From NCBI RefSeq assembly GCF_900497805.2, contig NW_020954626.1, forward strand, positions 5,587,959 to 5,651,958: DNA of 64,000 bases, written 5' to 3'. A program made the position numbers and the translations under genes. The stretch comes from Vombatus ursinus (Eukaryota > Chordata > Mammalia > Diprotodontia > Vombatidae). The notes beneath the pieces were generated by a model. The model worked only from the letters and a program-made list of their open reading frames with translations, ran no database searches and had not been told where the DNA came from. Positions 53,841 through 63,959 of the stretch are shown one piece after another. Every line of letters begins with the position of its first letter. Within the stretch, counting starts at the first letter, position 1.

Positions 53841-54529
53841 AGAGTAAACAGTAAATTGCTGTAACTCTCCCATATTCACCTCCAAACAGCCATAAAATAG
53901 TACCCCAAAACAAATCCTGCAACAGCAGAAACAGCAAAAAGATGGGGTGAAACAATTGTTAGCTAAAAACTTTGGAAGATCTGCAAGAAAGGTCTGTCTC
54001 ACTTGGGTAAAAAGGGGAATGCAGTCCAAGGCATGAAGCATTCCAACAAGACAGCAGCAAGCCCCACCCCACCAGCAGGAGATCCTGAGCCCTAGTACGG
54101 TAGAGGAGTCAAATGCCAATACCAGGATCCTCTCATGTGCTTCAGCATAGCCCAGGCAAACAGGCAGCCACCAGAAGCCAGACCTCCACAGCTTCAGTGT
54201 AGCCCTGGGGAAACAAAGAAATACCCCATCCTCAATGGCTTCAGCACAAGCCAGACACCAGCACTAAGACCCTGGCTCAGCACCAGGTAAGTTGCCAGAA
54301 CACTATGGCCTCCAGCAGTGCCAGCCACCCTCCACTGCACCCCTTCAGTGTATCACCAGACACAAAGATCCCTTGTGGGCCTCAGGGTACCATCAGAGCG
54401 GCACCAGGTAAATACCTAAGTCCTGCAGCCCCTGGCACAAGAAGCCTGAGACAATGCCCCTTCCACCTTGGCAGAGTTCAAATTTAAAACAAAAGAAAAA
54501 GGCAAAAAAAAAAAAATAGATGAGCACAA

Positions 54530-54965
54530 ATAACAACAACAATAAAAAGAATATGGCCATAGAAAATTATTATGGTGACAGGAAAGATCAAGACACAAAC
54601 TCAGAAGAGGACAGCAATGTCAAAATACCCATGGACTAAACCTCAAAGAAAACTGAAAAGTGCTCTTGAGCCCAGAAAGAATTCATTGAAGAGCTCAAAA
54701 GTGACCTTTAAAATCATATGAGAAGTACAAGAAAAATTGAGAAAAGAAATGAGAGAATTATGAAAAAAGAGTCAACAGCTTGGAAAAAGAAAACAACTGC
54801 TTAAAAAGTAGAATTGACCAAATGGAAAAAGAGATACAAATAATACTTCAAGAGAAAAAAAAAATGGTCATTCAATGAAATAGCAGGATTTCAAGCTTTC
54901 ATAAGGAGAAGACCACAATTGAACAAAAAATTTGATCTCCAATATCAAGACCCAAGAGAAGCCTA
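54530..54965 (+). pseudogene. L1 ORF1 remnant with internal deletion
   Basis: Coiled-coil coding sequence (aattcattgaagagctcaaa; aaccaaatggaaaaagagat) passes straight into the C-terminal block (atggtcattcaatgaaatag, corresponding to WSFSDIEDFQ at 3012-3042). The RRM and most of the C-terminal domain are gone. Several stops and shifts. Confidence 0.7.
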
Positions 54966-55149
54966 AAAAGGTAAAAGGGAAAAGAAAACATAAGGGATTC
55001 AATGGAGCAGACTAGGGGAGGCAGTAGACAGAAGCAAAACACTTTCAAGGAAGGAAAGGATAAAAGGAGAGAGAGGACAAATGAAGGAAAAATAGGATAA
55101 TTGAAATAGAAAATAGAAGGAAACCAGAAAGCTGGGAAACTTTACAACA

Positions 55150-55850
55150 AGTGTCTCTGATAAAGGCCTCATTTTTCAAATATATAGAGAACTGAGTTTA
55201 TAAGAATACAAGCCATTCCCCAATTGATAAATGGTCAAAGGATACAAACAGGCAGTTTTCATCAAAGCTGTCTGTAGGCATATGACAAAGTGCTCTAAAT
55301 CACTTTTGATTAGAGAAAGGCAAATTAAAATGTCACTGATGTACCTCCTCACACCTATTAGATTGGCTAATATGACAAAAAGGGAAAATGATAAATGTTT
55401 AATAGGATGTAAGAAAATTAGGACACTAATGCACTGCTGGTGGAGTTGTGAACTGATCCAACTATTCTAGAGAGCAATTTGTAACTTTGTCCAAAGGACA
55501 ACCAAATTGTTCATACTCTACTAGTATACCACTACTAGGTCTATATCCCAAAGAGATCATTGAAAGGGGCGGGGGGAAGACCTCCATGTGCAAAAGTATT
55601 TATAATAGCTCTTTTTGTGATGGTAAAATATTGGAAATTGAGGGAATGCCCATCAATTGGGGAATGGCTGAATAAGTTGTGGTATATGAATGTAACAAAA
55701 TACTATTGTGAAATAAAAAATTATGAACAGACAGATTTCATAAAAACCTGGAAAGACTTGTATGAACTGATTCAAAATGAAATGAGAGAATTCAGAAAAC
55801 ATTGTACACAACATCAGCAACATTGTGTGATGATCAAGTATAAATGACTC
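55150..55850 (+). pseudogene. L1 ORF2 C-terminal fragment
   Basis: Motifs [23 protein letters not shown] and WYMNVTKYYCEI appear in different frames (from 55231, 55487 and 55560), so at least two frameshifts are present. Confidence 0.82.
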
Positions 55851-56205
55851 AGCTTTTCTCAGCAACACAATGATCAAAGGCAAAGACTAACAAGGACTAA
55901 CAAAGAAAAACACTGTTAACATCTAGATAAAGAACTGATGGACCCTGAATGCAGATCAAAGCATACTTTTTTCCTGCTTATTTATTCTTTTATTTTCCTT
56001 TCAATCTATTTCTTCTTTCACAATTGTGACTAATATGGAAATATATTTTACATGATAGCACATGTATAACCTATGTTAAATTGCCTACCATTTTCAGAAG
56101 GTGGGGAGGGAAAAAATTTGGAGCTCAAAATCTTGTAAAAATGAATGCTAAACATTGTCTTGACATGTCATTGGGAGAAAAAATATTATTCAAAAACAAA
56201 ACAAA

Positions 56206-56218
56206 ACAACAATCTCCC
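56206..56218 (+). repeat. Right TSD of inserted L1
   Basis: ACAACAATCTCCC, pairing with 53808-53820. Confidence 0.75.
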
Positions 56219-56707
56219 AGTTCTTCTCACTTCACTTTTCTTGAGTTTGTATAGGTCTTGCCATGTTTTGTTTTGTTTTTTCCTGAAACTAACACCTTCA
56301 TTTTTTCCCATAGCACAATAGTACTTCATCACAATAATATGCCACAACTTGTTCAGTCATTCCTGAATTGATGAGCATCCCCTCAACTTCCAATTCTTTG
56401 CCACTACAAAAAGAGATGCTATAAATATTTTTGTACATATAGATCCTTTCCCTTTTTCTTTGATCTCTTTGGGGTACAGACCTAGTGGTTATATTGCTGA
56501 GTCAAAGGGTATGTGCAATTTTATAGCCCTTTGGGCGTAGTTCCAAATTATTTTCCAGAATAGTTGGACCCATTCACAACTTCACTGACAGTTTATTAGT
56601 GTACCAATTTTTCCTTATTGCTTCCAACTTTTATCATTTCTAATGGGTGTGAAGTGGTACCTCAGAGTAGTTTTAATTTGTATTTCTCTAATCAATAGTG
56701 ATTTAGA

Positions 56708-56742
56708 ACATTTTATAAGATTTTATATATATATATATATAT
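56708..56742 (+). repeat. (TA)n microsatellite
   Basis: ta run inside L1. Confidence 0.85.
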
Positions 56743-56924
56743 GATTTTATATGATTATGGATAGTTTTGATTTATTTTTGATTTGATTTATTTTTTCTGA
56801 AAACTGTTTGTTCATATATTTTGACCACTTAACAATTCAGGAATGGCTCTTGTTTCTATAAATTTGACTCAGTTCCTCATATATTTGAGAAATGAGACTT
56901 GCCAAAGAAAATTACTATAATTTT

Positions 56925-57230
56925 TTTTTAATATCACTTCATTGTCTATGGTACCTTTTAGTGAAATGTAGTTTCCCTGTCTCTTTTAATTAGGTTTATT
57001 TTTGCTTTTGCTTTGTCTGAGATCATGATTGCTAACCCTGCTTTTTTTTTTATTTCAGCTAAAGCATAATAGATTCTACTCCAGCCCTTTATTTTAAATC
57101 TATGTGTGTCTTTCTGCTTCAAGTGTGTTTCTTGTAAACCACATATTGTTGAATTCTGGGTTCTTACTCATTTTGCTATCCACTTCCATTTTATGCTGAG
57201 CTCATCCTATTCATGTTCATAATTTTATAA
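56925..57230 (-). pseudogene. L1 ORF2 endonuclease, N-terminal fragment
   Basis: Minus-strand translation gives STICGLQETHLKQKDTHRFK. It contains QETH, whose Glu is a catalytic residue of L1 AP-like endonucleases, then KAGLAIMISDKAKAKI. It ends abruptly at the deletion junction. Confidence 0.75.
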
Positions 57231-57824
57231 TTGCTAATTTTGTATTTCCCTCTATCCTATTTTCTTCTTTCTCATGCTTTCTCTTTTTATCCTGTCCTTC
57301 CTCAAAAGTTTGTTTTGCTTTTGATTACTGCCTTTCTTAATCCAACCTTCCTTTTGTCATCTCACTTATCCCACATGCAAATCCCTTATCCCCTTTCTCT
57401 CCTTTTTCCCTATTGTATTAGGTAGATTTCTATACCCAGCTGAAGTGTGTATATTCTTCCTTCTTTGAACCAATACAGATGAAAGTGAGGTTCAAGCATT
57501 GTCCACCACACCTTTTATTTCCCCCTCCAATATAAAAAAACTCCTTATATTTCTCCCATTTATGGGAGAAAAATCTCCCACTCTGTCTCTCCCTTCCCTC
57601 CTTTTGCAATTCCTCTTTCTTACCCCTTCATTTTTTTTGAGATCATTCCATCATAATCCACTCACATTCATGCCCTCTATCTATTTAGACTTCTAATTGC
57701 CCTAATAATGACAAAATTCTTAGGAGTTAACTGTATCATCTTTCCATATAGTAATAGAAATAGTTTAATTGTATTGATTCCCTTATGATTACTCTTACAT
57801 GTTTACATTTTTATGCTTCTATTC

Positions 57825-58790
57825 AGTCTTGTGTTTGAATATCAAATTTTCTATTAAAGTCTGATCTTTTCATCAAGAATCCTTGAAAGACCTCTATTTC
57901 ATTAAGTATCCTTTTTCCCACTGAAAGACTGTACTTAGTTTTGCTGGATACATTATTCTTGTTTATAATCCTAGCTACTATGCCTTCTGGAATATCAAAT
58001 TCTAAGCCCTCTGCTCCTTTAACATGGAAATCACTAAATTCTGTGTGATTCTGTCTGTGACTGTATGACATTTGAATTATTTCTTTCTTGCTGCTAGTAG
58101 TATTTTCTCCTTGACATGGGAGCTCTAGAATTTGGCTATAATATTCCTGGGAGTTTTCATTTTGGGATCTCAGGAGGTGATTGATGAATTGTTTTGATTT
58201 CTACATCATCCTCTGCAGATAAGATATTGGGGAAGGTTTCATTTATAATTTCTTGAAATGTGATGTCTAGGCTACTTCTTTAATCATGGTTTTTCAAGTG
58301 ATCCAATGATTATTAAATTATCTATCCTTGATCAATTTTTCAGGTCAGTTGTTTTTCCAATGGAGTTATTTCATGTTTTCTTCTATTTTTCATTCTTTTG
58401 ACTTTGTTTTATTGTTCCTTTATGTTTCAAGGAGTCATTAGATTCTACTTGCCCAGTTCTAAATTTAAAGGAATTATTTTCTTCTGTGAATTTTTATGCA
58501 TGTTTCCATTTAGCCAATTCTGCTTTTTAAGTTCTTTTCATCAGTGAATTTTTGTGCCTCTTTTACTATTTGGTCAATTATATTTTTTTAAGGCATTATT
58601 TTCTTCAGTATTTTTTGTGTGCCTCTTTTACAAAGCTATAAATTTTCTTTTCATAATTTTCTTGGATCACTCTCATTTATTTTCACAATATTTCCTCTGC
58701 CACTCATCTTTTTCTTTAATTCTTCCAGGAATTCTTGTTAGGTTTGGGTCTAAGTAGCATTTTTCTTGAGGCTTTTGTTGTAGGTGTTTT
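57825..58790 (-). pseudogene. L1 ORF1, degenerate
   Basis: The C-terminal end is open from 58071 to 57823 with FQGFLMKRSDFNRKFD, matching FQTFLMKRPELNRKFD of the ORF1 at 2032-3114. Upstream, the coiled-coil region is diverged. Confidence 0.75.
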
Positions 58791-58981
58791 CAGCTAGTTA
58801 TCTTCCTTTGAGATTGTGTCTTGGTCTTTCCTGCCACTGCAGTAGCTTTTTATAGTCAAGTTCTTTTGTTGTTGTTGTTTGCTCATTTTTCCAGTCTATT
58901 TCTTGACTTTGAACTTTATGTTAAAGTTTGACTCTGCTCACCTTGGGGTGGGGAGGTACTGTCCCAAGATTCATGCTTTTT

Positions 58982-58996
58982 CATGCTATTATTTTC
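58982..58996 (+). repeat. Left TSD of SINE in L1
   Basis: CATGCTATTATTTTC, exact copy at 59165-59179. Confidence 0.93.
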
Positions 58997-59164
58997 TTTT
59001 TTCTTTTTTCTTTTTTTTTTTTTTTTGGCTAGGCAATGGGGTTAAATGACTTCCCCAGGATCACTCAGCTAGTAAGTGTTATGTGTCTGAGGCCGGATTT
59101 GAGCTCAGGGTCCTCCTGAATCCAGGGCTGGTGCTCTATCCACTGAGCCACGTAGCTGCCCCCA
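58997..59164 (-). mobile_element. Poly(A)-type SINE nested in L1 5' UTR
   Basis: + strand: long T-run, ggcaatggggttaaatgact, gatcactcagctagtaagtg, gagccacgtagctgccccca. Exact 15-bp TSD, so young relative to the L1. The 124-codon minus frame at 59065-59439 runs across this SINE and L1 and is not a gene. Confidence 0.93.
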
Positions 59165-59179
59165 CATGCTATTATTTTC
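59165..59179 (+). repeat. Right TSD of SINE in L1
   Basis: CATGCTATTATTTTC. Confidence 0.93.
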
Positions 59180-59802
59180 AAAGCTAGCTCTGGGAGTCTG
59201 CAAGTTTTCAGTGCTTCCAAGGTGGTGTGATTCAGGGAGAGGTGTGGTTTCTCCTGCTCTGCACTTTGGTCTTTAACCTGGAAAGGCCCCTGGTCCCCTG
59301 CAACCACAAGCATCAGAACTCCTCTTGGCCCTGAAACTGTGACCAGGTCTCTTGCTTCTTTAGCCACAAGCCCTAGCATTCTTCTTGGCCCTGGAATTGT
59401 GACCAGATCCTCTATTCCCTTGTGATGGATCACAAGCACTCTTCTCTGCCCTGGAACTATGTATGGTCAATAGAGTTTCCAATCAGCACCAGCTGTACTC
59501 AGTACCAGTAAAAAGTCCCCTGTAAGCTCTTGCTGACTAATTTTCCAATTCCCTTACTTCTCTGGGCTGAGAGCTCCCAAGGCTGCTGCCATTGTCATAG
59601 CCCACATATGCTCTGAGTTGGCACCCAGCCCAGTGTCACAGACCTCTTTTGCCTATCTCCTGAGTTATCTTATACTAAAAAAAAAAAAAATCTCAATCTA
59701 ACTTTTTTTTTGTTTTGGCTCTGCTGCTCCAAAATTTGATTTGAGGAGTTATTTTAAAATTGTATGGAGGGTAGAGTTCAGCTGGGTTGCTGACTATACT
59801 GT

Positions 59803-59812
59803 GCTATCTTGG
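59803..59812 (-). promoter_or_regulatory. YY1-like site at L1 5' end
   Basis: CCAAGATAGC on the minus strand, at the same place as in the two + strand L1 5' ends. Confidence 0.45.
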
Positions 59813-59822
59813 CTCTGTCTCC

Positions 59823-60614
59823 AGTCATAATCAGTCTAGATCTTGACCTAGATCAGGTTTTTTTTTTTTGCTTCTGGTATAAACCACTCAGGTACTATCC
59901 AGCAAGTTAAACCCCTTTCTAGAAAAGTATTCTACAGCTCAGTCTTGCTTCTCTACCAGACCTCTACCTTCCATAAGTTCTAACTTCTCACAGTAGTTGC
60001 AATATGTGCTAACCTCATCATATTCTTCCCACTTCTTGCTTATAGTGGGTAGAGGGCACTCTGTAGTCTGACTGAATGGTCACCAGATATTGCAGTGATA
60101 GTAATGGTTTCATTACAAGAGCCAAATGATTGGTGGTACAGCATTCTTTAACTACTGAAGAAATCAATATCAGGTTTAGGGAATATTTTAAAACTTAAAA
60201 TGTAAATTTGATTAAATTTATTACCTTACAAGTAAATACTTATCTAGTTCAATTGACAGGAGAGAATGGACTTTGCCTGATGCTTCAGTCCCCATCTAGA
60301 TGATTAAGGAAGTCTCTTGAACTCTTTTTTAAAAATCATAAATCATATTTTTTTTTGCAAAAAGAGCCCTTTAGACCTCCAACTTTTTTTTTGCCTTTTA
60401 CTCCTGTCTCTCTTCTTTTCTACCTTCAATTTTCTCCATCTACCTTCTAATTTCTCCCTCCTCATCTTATCTCTATATCCCTCTTAATCCTTTTCTCTCT
60501 TTTTAACTCCATTTTCCATCCCTGTCTCTCTAATTTCTGAATTGAAATAGTAGTCTCTTTGCTGGGAGTGTGTAAGTGTAATTTGTCTTTGGTGCCTAGG
60601 AAAAGTCAACAAAG

Positions 60615-60618
<4 letters not shown>
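59823..60618. other. No gene; pyrimidine-rich patch
   Basis: Unique AT-rich sequence, with a C/T-rich tract at about 60380-60540. Confidence 0.45.
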
Positions 60619-60650
<32 letters not shown>

Positions 60651-60651
60651 A
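60619..60651 (+). repeat. (CA)n microsatellite
   Basis: About 33 bp ca run. Confidence 0.95.
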
Positions 60652-61017
60652 TACAAATACACACTATATTCTAATCACTCTCCTTTCTTCATACTATATA
60701 CCTTATAGGCAAACTGGCAAATGGGTATCATAAAAACATAATTTCTCATTATTATGTGTAGAAACTAGATAGGAGAAATTTTCTAATGTCTGCCTTTTAC
60801 AGTGCCTACATAGAACAGACTTCATGGAGGATTTAATTATCTTCTTTGTCTGATGCTTCTAAATTAATTACTGGGGGGAGGGGGAACCTCAGGTGAATTA
60901 TTTCCAGCCTATTTTATTTTATTTTGTCCACACCTGTAGTTTCATGGGTGTGGAGAATGCCTGGGTCTAGAAATTCTGGCCACTTATGCAAAGCTACAGT
61001 AATGGTTCCATAATTTA
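60652..61017. other. No feature recognised
   Basis: About 365 bp unique sequence. Confidence 0.4.
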
Positions 61018-61140
61018 GCTTCTTAGAGAGTTAACTGGGGATTAAGCAACTTGGCTATGGTTATACGACTACTATGTGACTAGAATAGGATTTGTGCCCA
61101 GATCTTAATAACTCTGGTGTCTAAAATATATCATTTATAC
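61018..61140 (-). mobile_element. MIR remnant
   Basis: gttaactggggattaagcaa, ggttatacgactactatgtg, ggatttgtgcccagatctta. Confidence 0.55.
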
Positions 61141-61212
61141 TGCATAAATTTCATCTTATTTTTTAAAATGAAAGACATATACCTATTAAAGATGAGTTTT
61201 TAAAGTTTTTTC

Positions 61213-61385
61213 TTGTTTTGTTTTTAGGTTTTTTTTTTTTTTTTTTTTTAGGCAATTGGGGTTAAGTGACTTGCCCAGGGTCACACAGCTAGTAAGTGTC
61301 AAGTGTTTGGTCTGAGGCCGGATTTGAACTCAGGTCCTCCTGACTTCAGGGCCGGTGCTCTGTCCACTGCGCCACCTAGCTGCCC
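61213..61385 (-). mobile_element. Poly(A)-type SINE (WALLSI-like)
   Basis: + strand: T-run, ggcaattggggttaagtgac, ggtcacacagctagtaagtg, tccactgcgccacctagctg. Nearly identical to 21484-21638; flanks tttttaaagtttttt / tttttaagttttt look like a TSD. Confidence 0.93.
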
Positions 61386-61947
61386 TTTTTTTTTAAGTTT
61401 TTAAACTTTTAACATTGGTGGAAGAGCAGGGGTAGGGAAATGATTTCTAAACTATTGATAATTTTCCTATAGGTGCTGACAATTTGGATCTAGACCAAAA
61501 GCATTGTTCACTTTGGTTTCCTTAATATTTCTAAACCAACAATGTGTATTCTTTCAAGTATGCCTTTCTCTCATAATAAGTAATTCAATCCAAGAAGATC
61601 ATGGTTTACAATCCCAAAGTGTTGGGTTTCTTCAGAGGTCAGTTGAGTAATTTGGGGAAGCTGGAAAAGAAGGGTTAGTGAATCTTTATTCTAATATCTA
61701 CAGTGGTTTACTATCCTAAAATGTGTCCAATGGACTTCGTGAGGATACTTTAATTCTATAGTCCAAGTTCAGTTTTGTTTTGTTTTGTTCTTACTGTATG
61801 ATTTTTTTTTAAACATCAGACCTAAGATGCTACTTTCTGATGGAACATTGTTTCACCTGATAAAATAATTTATTTTTTTTAATTTTTTAAATAATTTTAA
61901 TATTTAAATAATTTAAATTAAAACTTTAATAATTTTAATAATTTTAT
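61386..61947. other. Intronic sequence before the UNC13 exon
   Basis: No repeat recognised. The last 90 bp are strongly A/T-rich (taattttaata units), including a T-rich run before the acceptor. Confidence 0.5.
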
Positions 61948-61956
61948 TTTTTACAG

Positions 61957-62035
61957 GGCTGGGAGGGGACTCTATGGTATTGACAGCATGCCTGACCTTC
62001 GCAGGAAAAAAACCTTGCCTATTGTACGAGATGTG
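61957..62035 (+). CDS. UNC13C: Internal exon of a Munc13/UNC13 gene (likely UNC13C)
   Basis: A 79-nt exon with a tttttacag acceptor (61948-61956) and a gtaagt donor (62036). Its first base completes a split codon; then 26 codons read without a stop and end in phase 0. The peptide contains [13 protein letters not shown] followed by TLPIVRDV. From family knowledge, this lies in Munc13 proteins just before the C1 (diacylglycerol-binding) domain. Munc13 proteins prime synaptic vesicles by opening syntaxin-1 at the active zone. TLPIVRDV differs from the PLPLVSDL I recall for UNC13A and fits UNC13C (or UNC13B) better. The very long upstream intron also suits UNC13C. Family certain, paralog less so. 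The exon is too short to be found by ORF length. Confidence 0.9.
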
Positions 62036-62179
62036 GTAAGTAACTTCGGGCACGATTATCTGATTGCATATATTGTTTCCTACTTCATTTTTAAAAATTG
62101 CCTTTTGGGTTAACTTCTTAGCCTACAATTGCTGCATGAATTAAAATATCTAAGATGTTGAATTCATCCAAGTTAGCAT

Positions 62180-62233
62180 ATATATATTTCTATGTATAAT
62201 GTGTATATATATGTATATATATGTATATATGTA

Positions 62234-62283
<50 letters not shown>

Positions 62284-62290
62284 TATAATT
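62180..62290 (+). repeat. TA/TG palindromic microsatellite
   Basis: tgtatgtgtgtgtgtatata runs into a long ta core and ends tatatacacacatatatata, so the ends are inverted copies. Confidence 0.9.
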
Positions 62291-62293
62291 TGT

Positions 62294-62428
62294 GAGGCAA
62301 TTGGAGTTAAGTGATTTGCCCAGAGTCACACAGTTAGTAAGTGTTATGTGTCTAAGGCCAGATTTAAGCTCAGGTCCTCCTGACTCCAGGGCTGGTACTC
62401 CATTTACTGAGCCACCTAGCTGCCCTTG
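62294..62428 (-). mobile_element. Poly(A)-type SINE (WALLSI-like), tail lost
   Basis: + strand: ggcaattggagttaagtgat, agtcacacagttagtaagtg, gagccacctagctgccc. Abuts the microsatellite where its A-tail would be. Confidence 0.88.
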
Positions 62429-63750
62429 AGTGTTATATTTATATTTTCTTCCTTCTCCTCAGTGAAGGTATTGTCTTCTACATTTTAAAATCTGGTAGTA
62501 ATATAACTTTATGCCTGCTATTGATGCAACTTGAAATTATGAATTGAGGCAAAATCACCCTACAGTTAAGTAAGAAAGCATCCAGCAGAGTGCCATATGA
62601 ACTGAGGTGAACAGCTGTATTTTGGTCTTATTAAAATGGAATTCTTTGCATAAATGAAAAAAATGACTCTGAGTTTAATATGCAAGATTTAAAGACCTAT
62701 TCAAGTTTTCAATTCACTCAGCATTCTTGTATTACTATGGAGCTAGGTAGTAGTAATTGAGGTAAAGAAATCAATTCAGGTAGGGCATATGAGAATTCTT
62801 ATTCTTTGGTGAGGTCTCGTCTAAACAAAATTAACCAGAAATCGTCTTTTGCTGAAGAATATTAATTACCACTGAAAATTCCTGTGTTACTCTAGTCATT
62901 AAATTGCTCATTAGGCCATGCACGTTACAGAGCTTCACTGTGATTAGCAGTCCTCTACAATTTAGAATGAGATCTGAATAGTGGTAAAAGTAAACAGGAT
63001 AGGAATCTTTGAAATGCCAGTTAGAACATATGCAATGAAAGCGTAGTAAAAGGAATCATCTCATTGTATACTACTCACTTTGTGAGTAATATGCCTCATT
63101 CCCTATCCCTCTTTTTTCCCTTTCTCTCTCCTCCTCTCCCTCCCTCTCTCCCACTCTGTTTCCATCTATTGTTCTATTTACTCCTTGAACTTACCTTACC
63201 ATCTTTGGAATATGATTAGATGTAAACCAATGAAATAGCATATAACTAAGGAAATAAATCAACTTCAAAACCAGAATATAATTTGTTTCAGACTCTACTA
63301 GAAATACACAACTTAAGATTCTTTATATAATTTTCTCCTTCCAGAATATTTGAAATCTAAATTAAAATATAAGTTAATAATTTATAAATTATTTTGAAAT
63401 TGTTTTCATGCCTGACAAAATCTTTTCACATTTTTTCCTAAGTATTTCTTAGTATTCCTTAGTATTTCCTTAATATTGCTTAGAATGCACCATTTATTTC
63501 TGGAAATGCATAAAAACTTTCCATTAATATCAGTGATTTTTATTTCTAATGATAATCTATTCAAAAGCTATCACTATAGTTATAAGGTACAAAAAAAATG
63601 AGTTCCAAAAGCTTATATTACAGAAGAAGAGGTTGTATGTACATCCAAATGATTATCTCATTCCTAATGTAATGTGGAATTTTTAAAATGTTTTATGTTT
63701 ATTTAACTTCATTATACCTTTTTCTACTTTTAAATAGCTAATTATTCATA
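62429..63750. other. Unique intronic sequence
   Basis: About 1.3 kb between the SINE and the microexon. A C/T-rich patch at 63110-63165, otherwise nothing recognised. Confidence 0.45.
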
Positions 63751-63782
63751 CTCTGTTTCTTCTCACTGCTGGAATTTTTCAG
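63751..63782 (+). promoter_or_regulatory. Polypyrimidine tract and acceptor of the UNC13 microexon
   Basis: A pyrimidine-rich stretch (ctctgtttcttctcactgct) followed by ggaatttttcag. A TGC lies at 63767-63769, about 13 nt before the exon. UGC motifs just upstream are the known binding context of SRRM4/nSR100, the factor that drives neuronal microexon inclusion. Seen: the tract, the TGC and the CAG. Inferred: neuronal or SRRM4-aided recognition of a 6-nt exon. Confidence 0.6.
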
Positions 63783-63788
63783 GCCATG
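63783..63788 (+). CDS. UNC13C: 6-nt microexon (Ala-Met) of the same UNC13 gene
   Basis: GCC ATG sits between a pyrimidine-rich acceptor ending tttttcag (63775-63782) and a consensus gtaagt donor (63789-63794). The preceding exon ends in phase 0 after ...VRDV, so the microexon adds Ala-Met in frame and also ends in phase 0. In UNC13 proteins I recall, this position reads VRDV-AM-TLAAR (or SDL-AM-S in UNC13A). The two residues are therefore exactly those expected, which is the main evidence that this is a real exon. The intron between the exons is 1,747 bp. The following exon lies beyond the window. Confidence 0.82.
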
Positions 63789-63959
63789 GTAAGTATTTTT
63801 TAATTCATTCAATTAATATATGTTGAGCTCCCAAGGGTATATTGCATTTAATTTATGAGGAGGGGAAACTGGATTGTTATATGAGGCAGAGCTAATCAAA
63901 TAATATATCACCTCATTCAACAACAAAAAAAGAAATGGATAAAGACTGAGTATAATTTT

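Larger units (their letters stand above)
53821..56205 (+). mobile_element. Internally deleted L1 with intact 5' end, inserted in another L1
   Basis: About 2.4 kb. The 5' end (gagccaagatggcagagtaa) and 5' UTR run to about 54490. A shortened ORF1 follows at about 54530-54965, then a purine-rich inter-ORF region, the ORF2 C-terminus 55150-55850, a 3' UTR and an A-rich end. Endonuclease and RT are missing. TSDs on both sides and both termini present show it integrated in this reduced form or was deleted later. Confidence 0.82.
56219..59822 (-). mobile_element. Internally deleted L1, main part of the split minus-strand copy
   Basis: Read on the minus strand: 5' end at about 59822 (ggagacagagccaagatagc), 5' UTR with a nested SINE, ORF1 about 58790-57825, inter-ORF region, first part of the ORF2 endonuclease (about 57230-56925), then directly the ORF2 C-terminus (about 56920-56219). 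It continues at 53807-53455. The C-terminal half of the endonuclease and the whole RT are absent. Confidence 0.8.
1..61956 (+). other. Upstream intron (or 5' flank) of the UNC13 gene
   Basis: No other exon with convincing splice sites plus recognisable peptide was found before 61957, so almost the whole window is one intron of at least 62 kb filled with repeats. Because the exon begins inside a codon, it is not a first coding exon and an upstream coding exon must exist, presumably beyond the left edge. Confidence 0.6.
62036..63782 (+). other. UNC13 intron between the 79-nt exon and the microexon
   Basis: The intron starts gtaagt and ends tttttcag. It contains a TA/TG microsatellite and one minus-strand poly(A)-type SINE near its 5' end. 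The rest (62429-63750) is AT-rich with no repeat or exon that I recognise. Confidence 0.8.

Noticed and set aside
53799-54119. 106-codon minus frame with Cys-rich stretch
   Set aside because: It is antisense to the L1 5' UTR, and the Cys run comes from CAG/GCA repeats.
59065-59439. 124-codon minus frame
   Set aside because: It runs through a SINE and the L1 5' UTR across a known insertion boundary.
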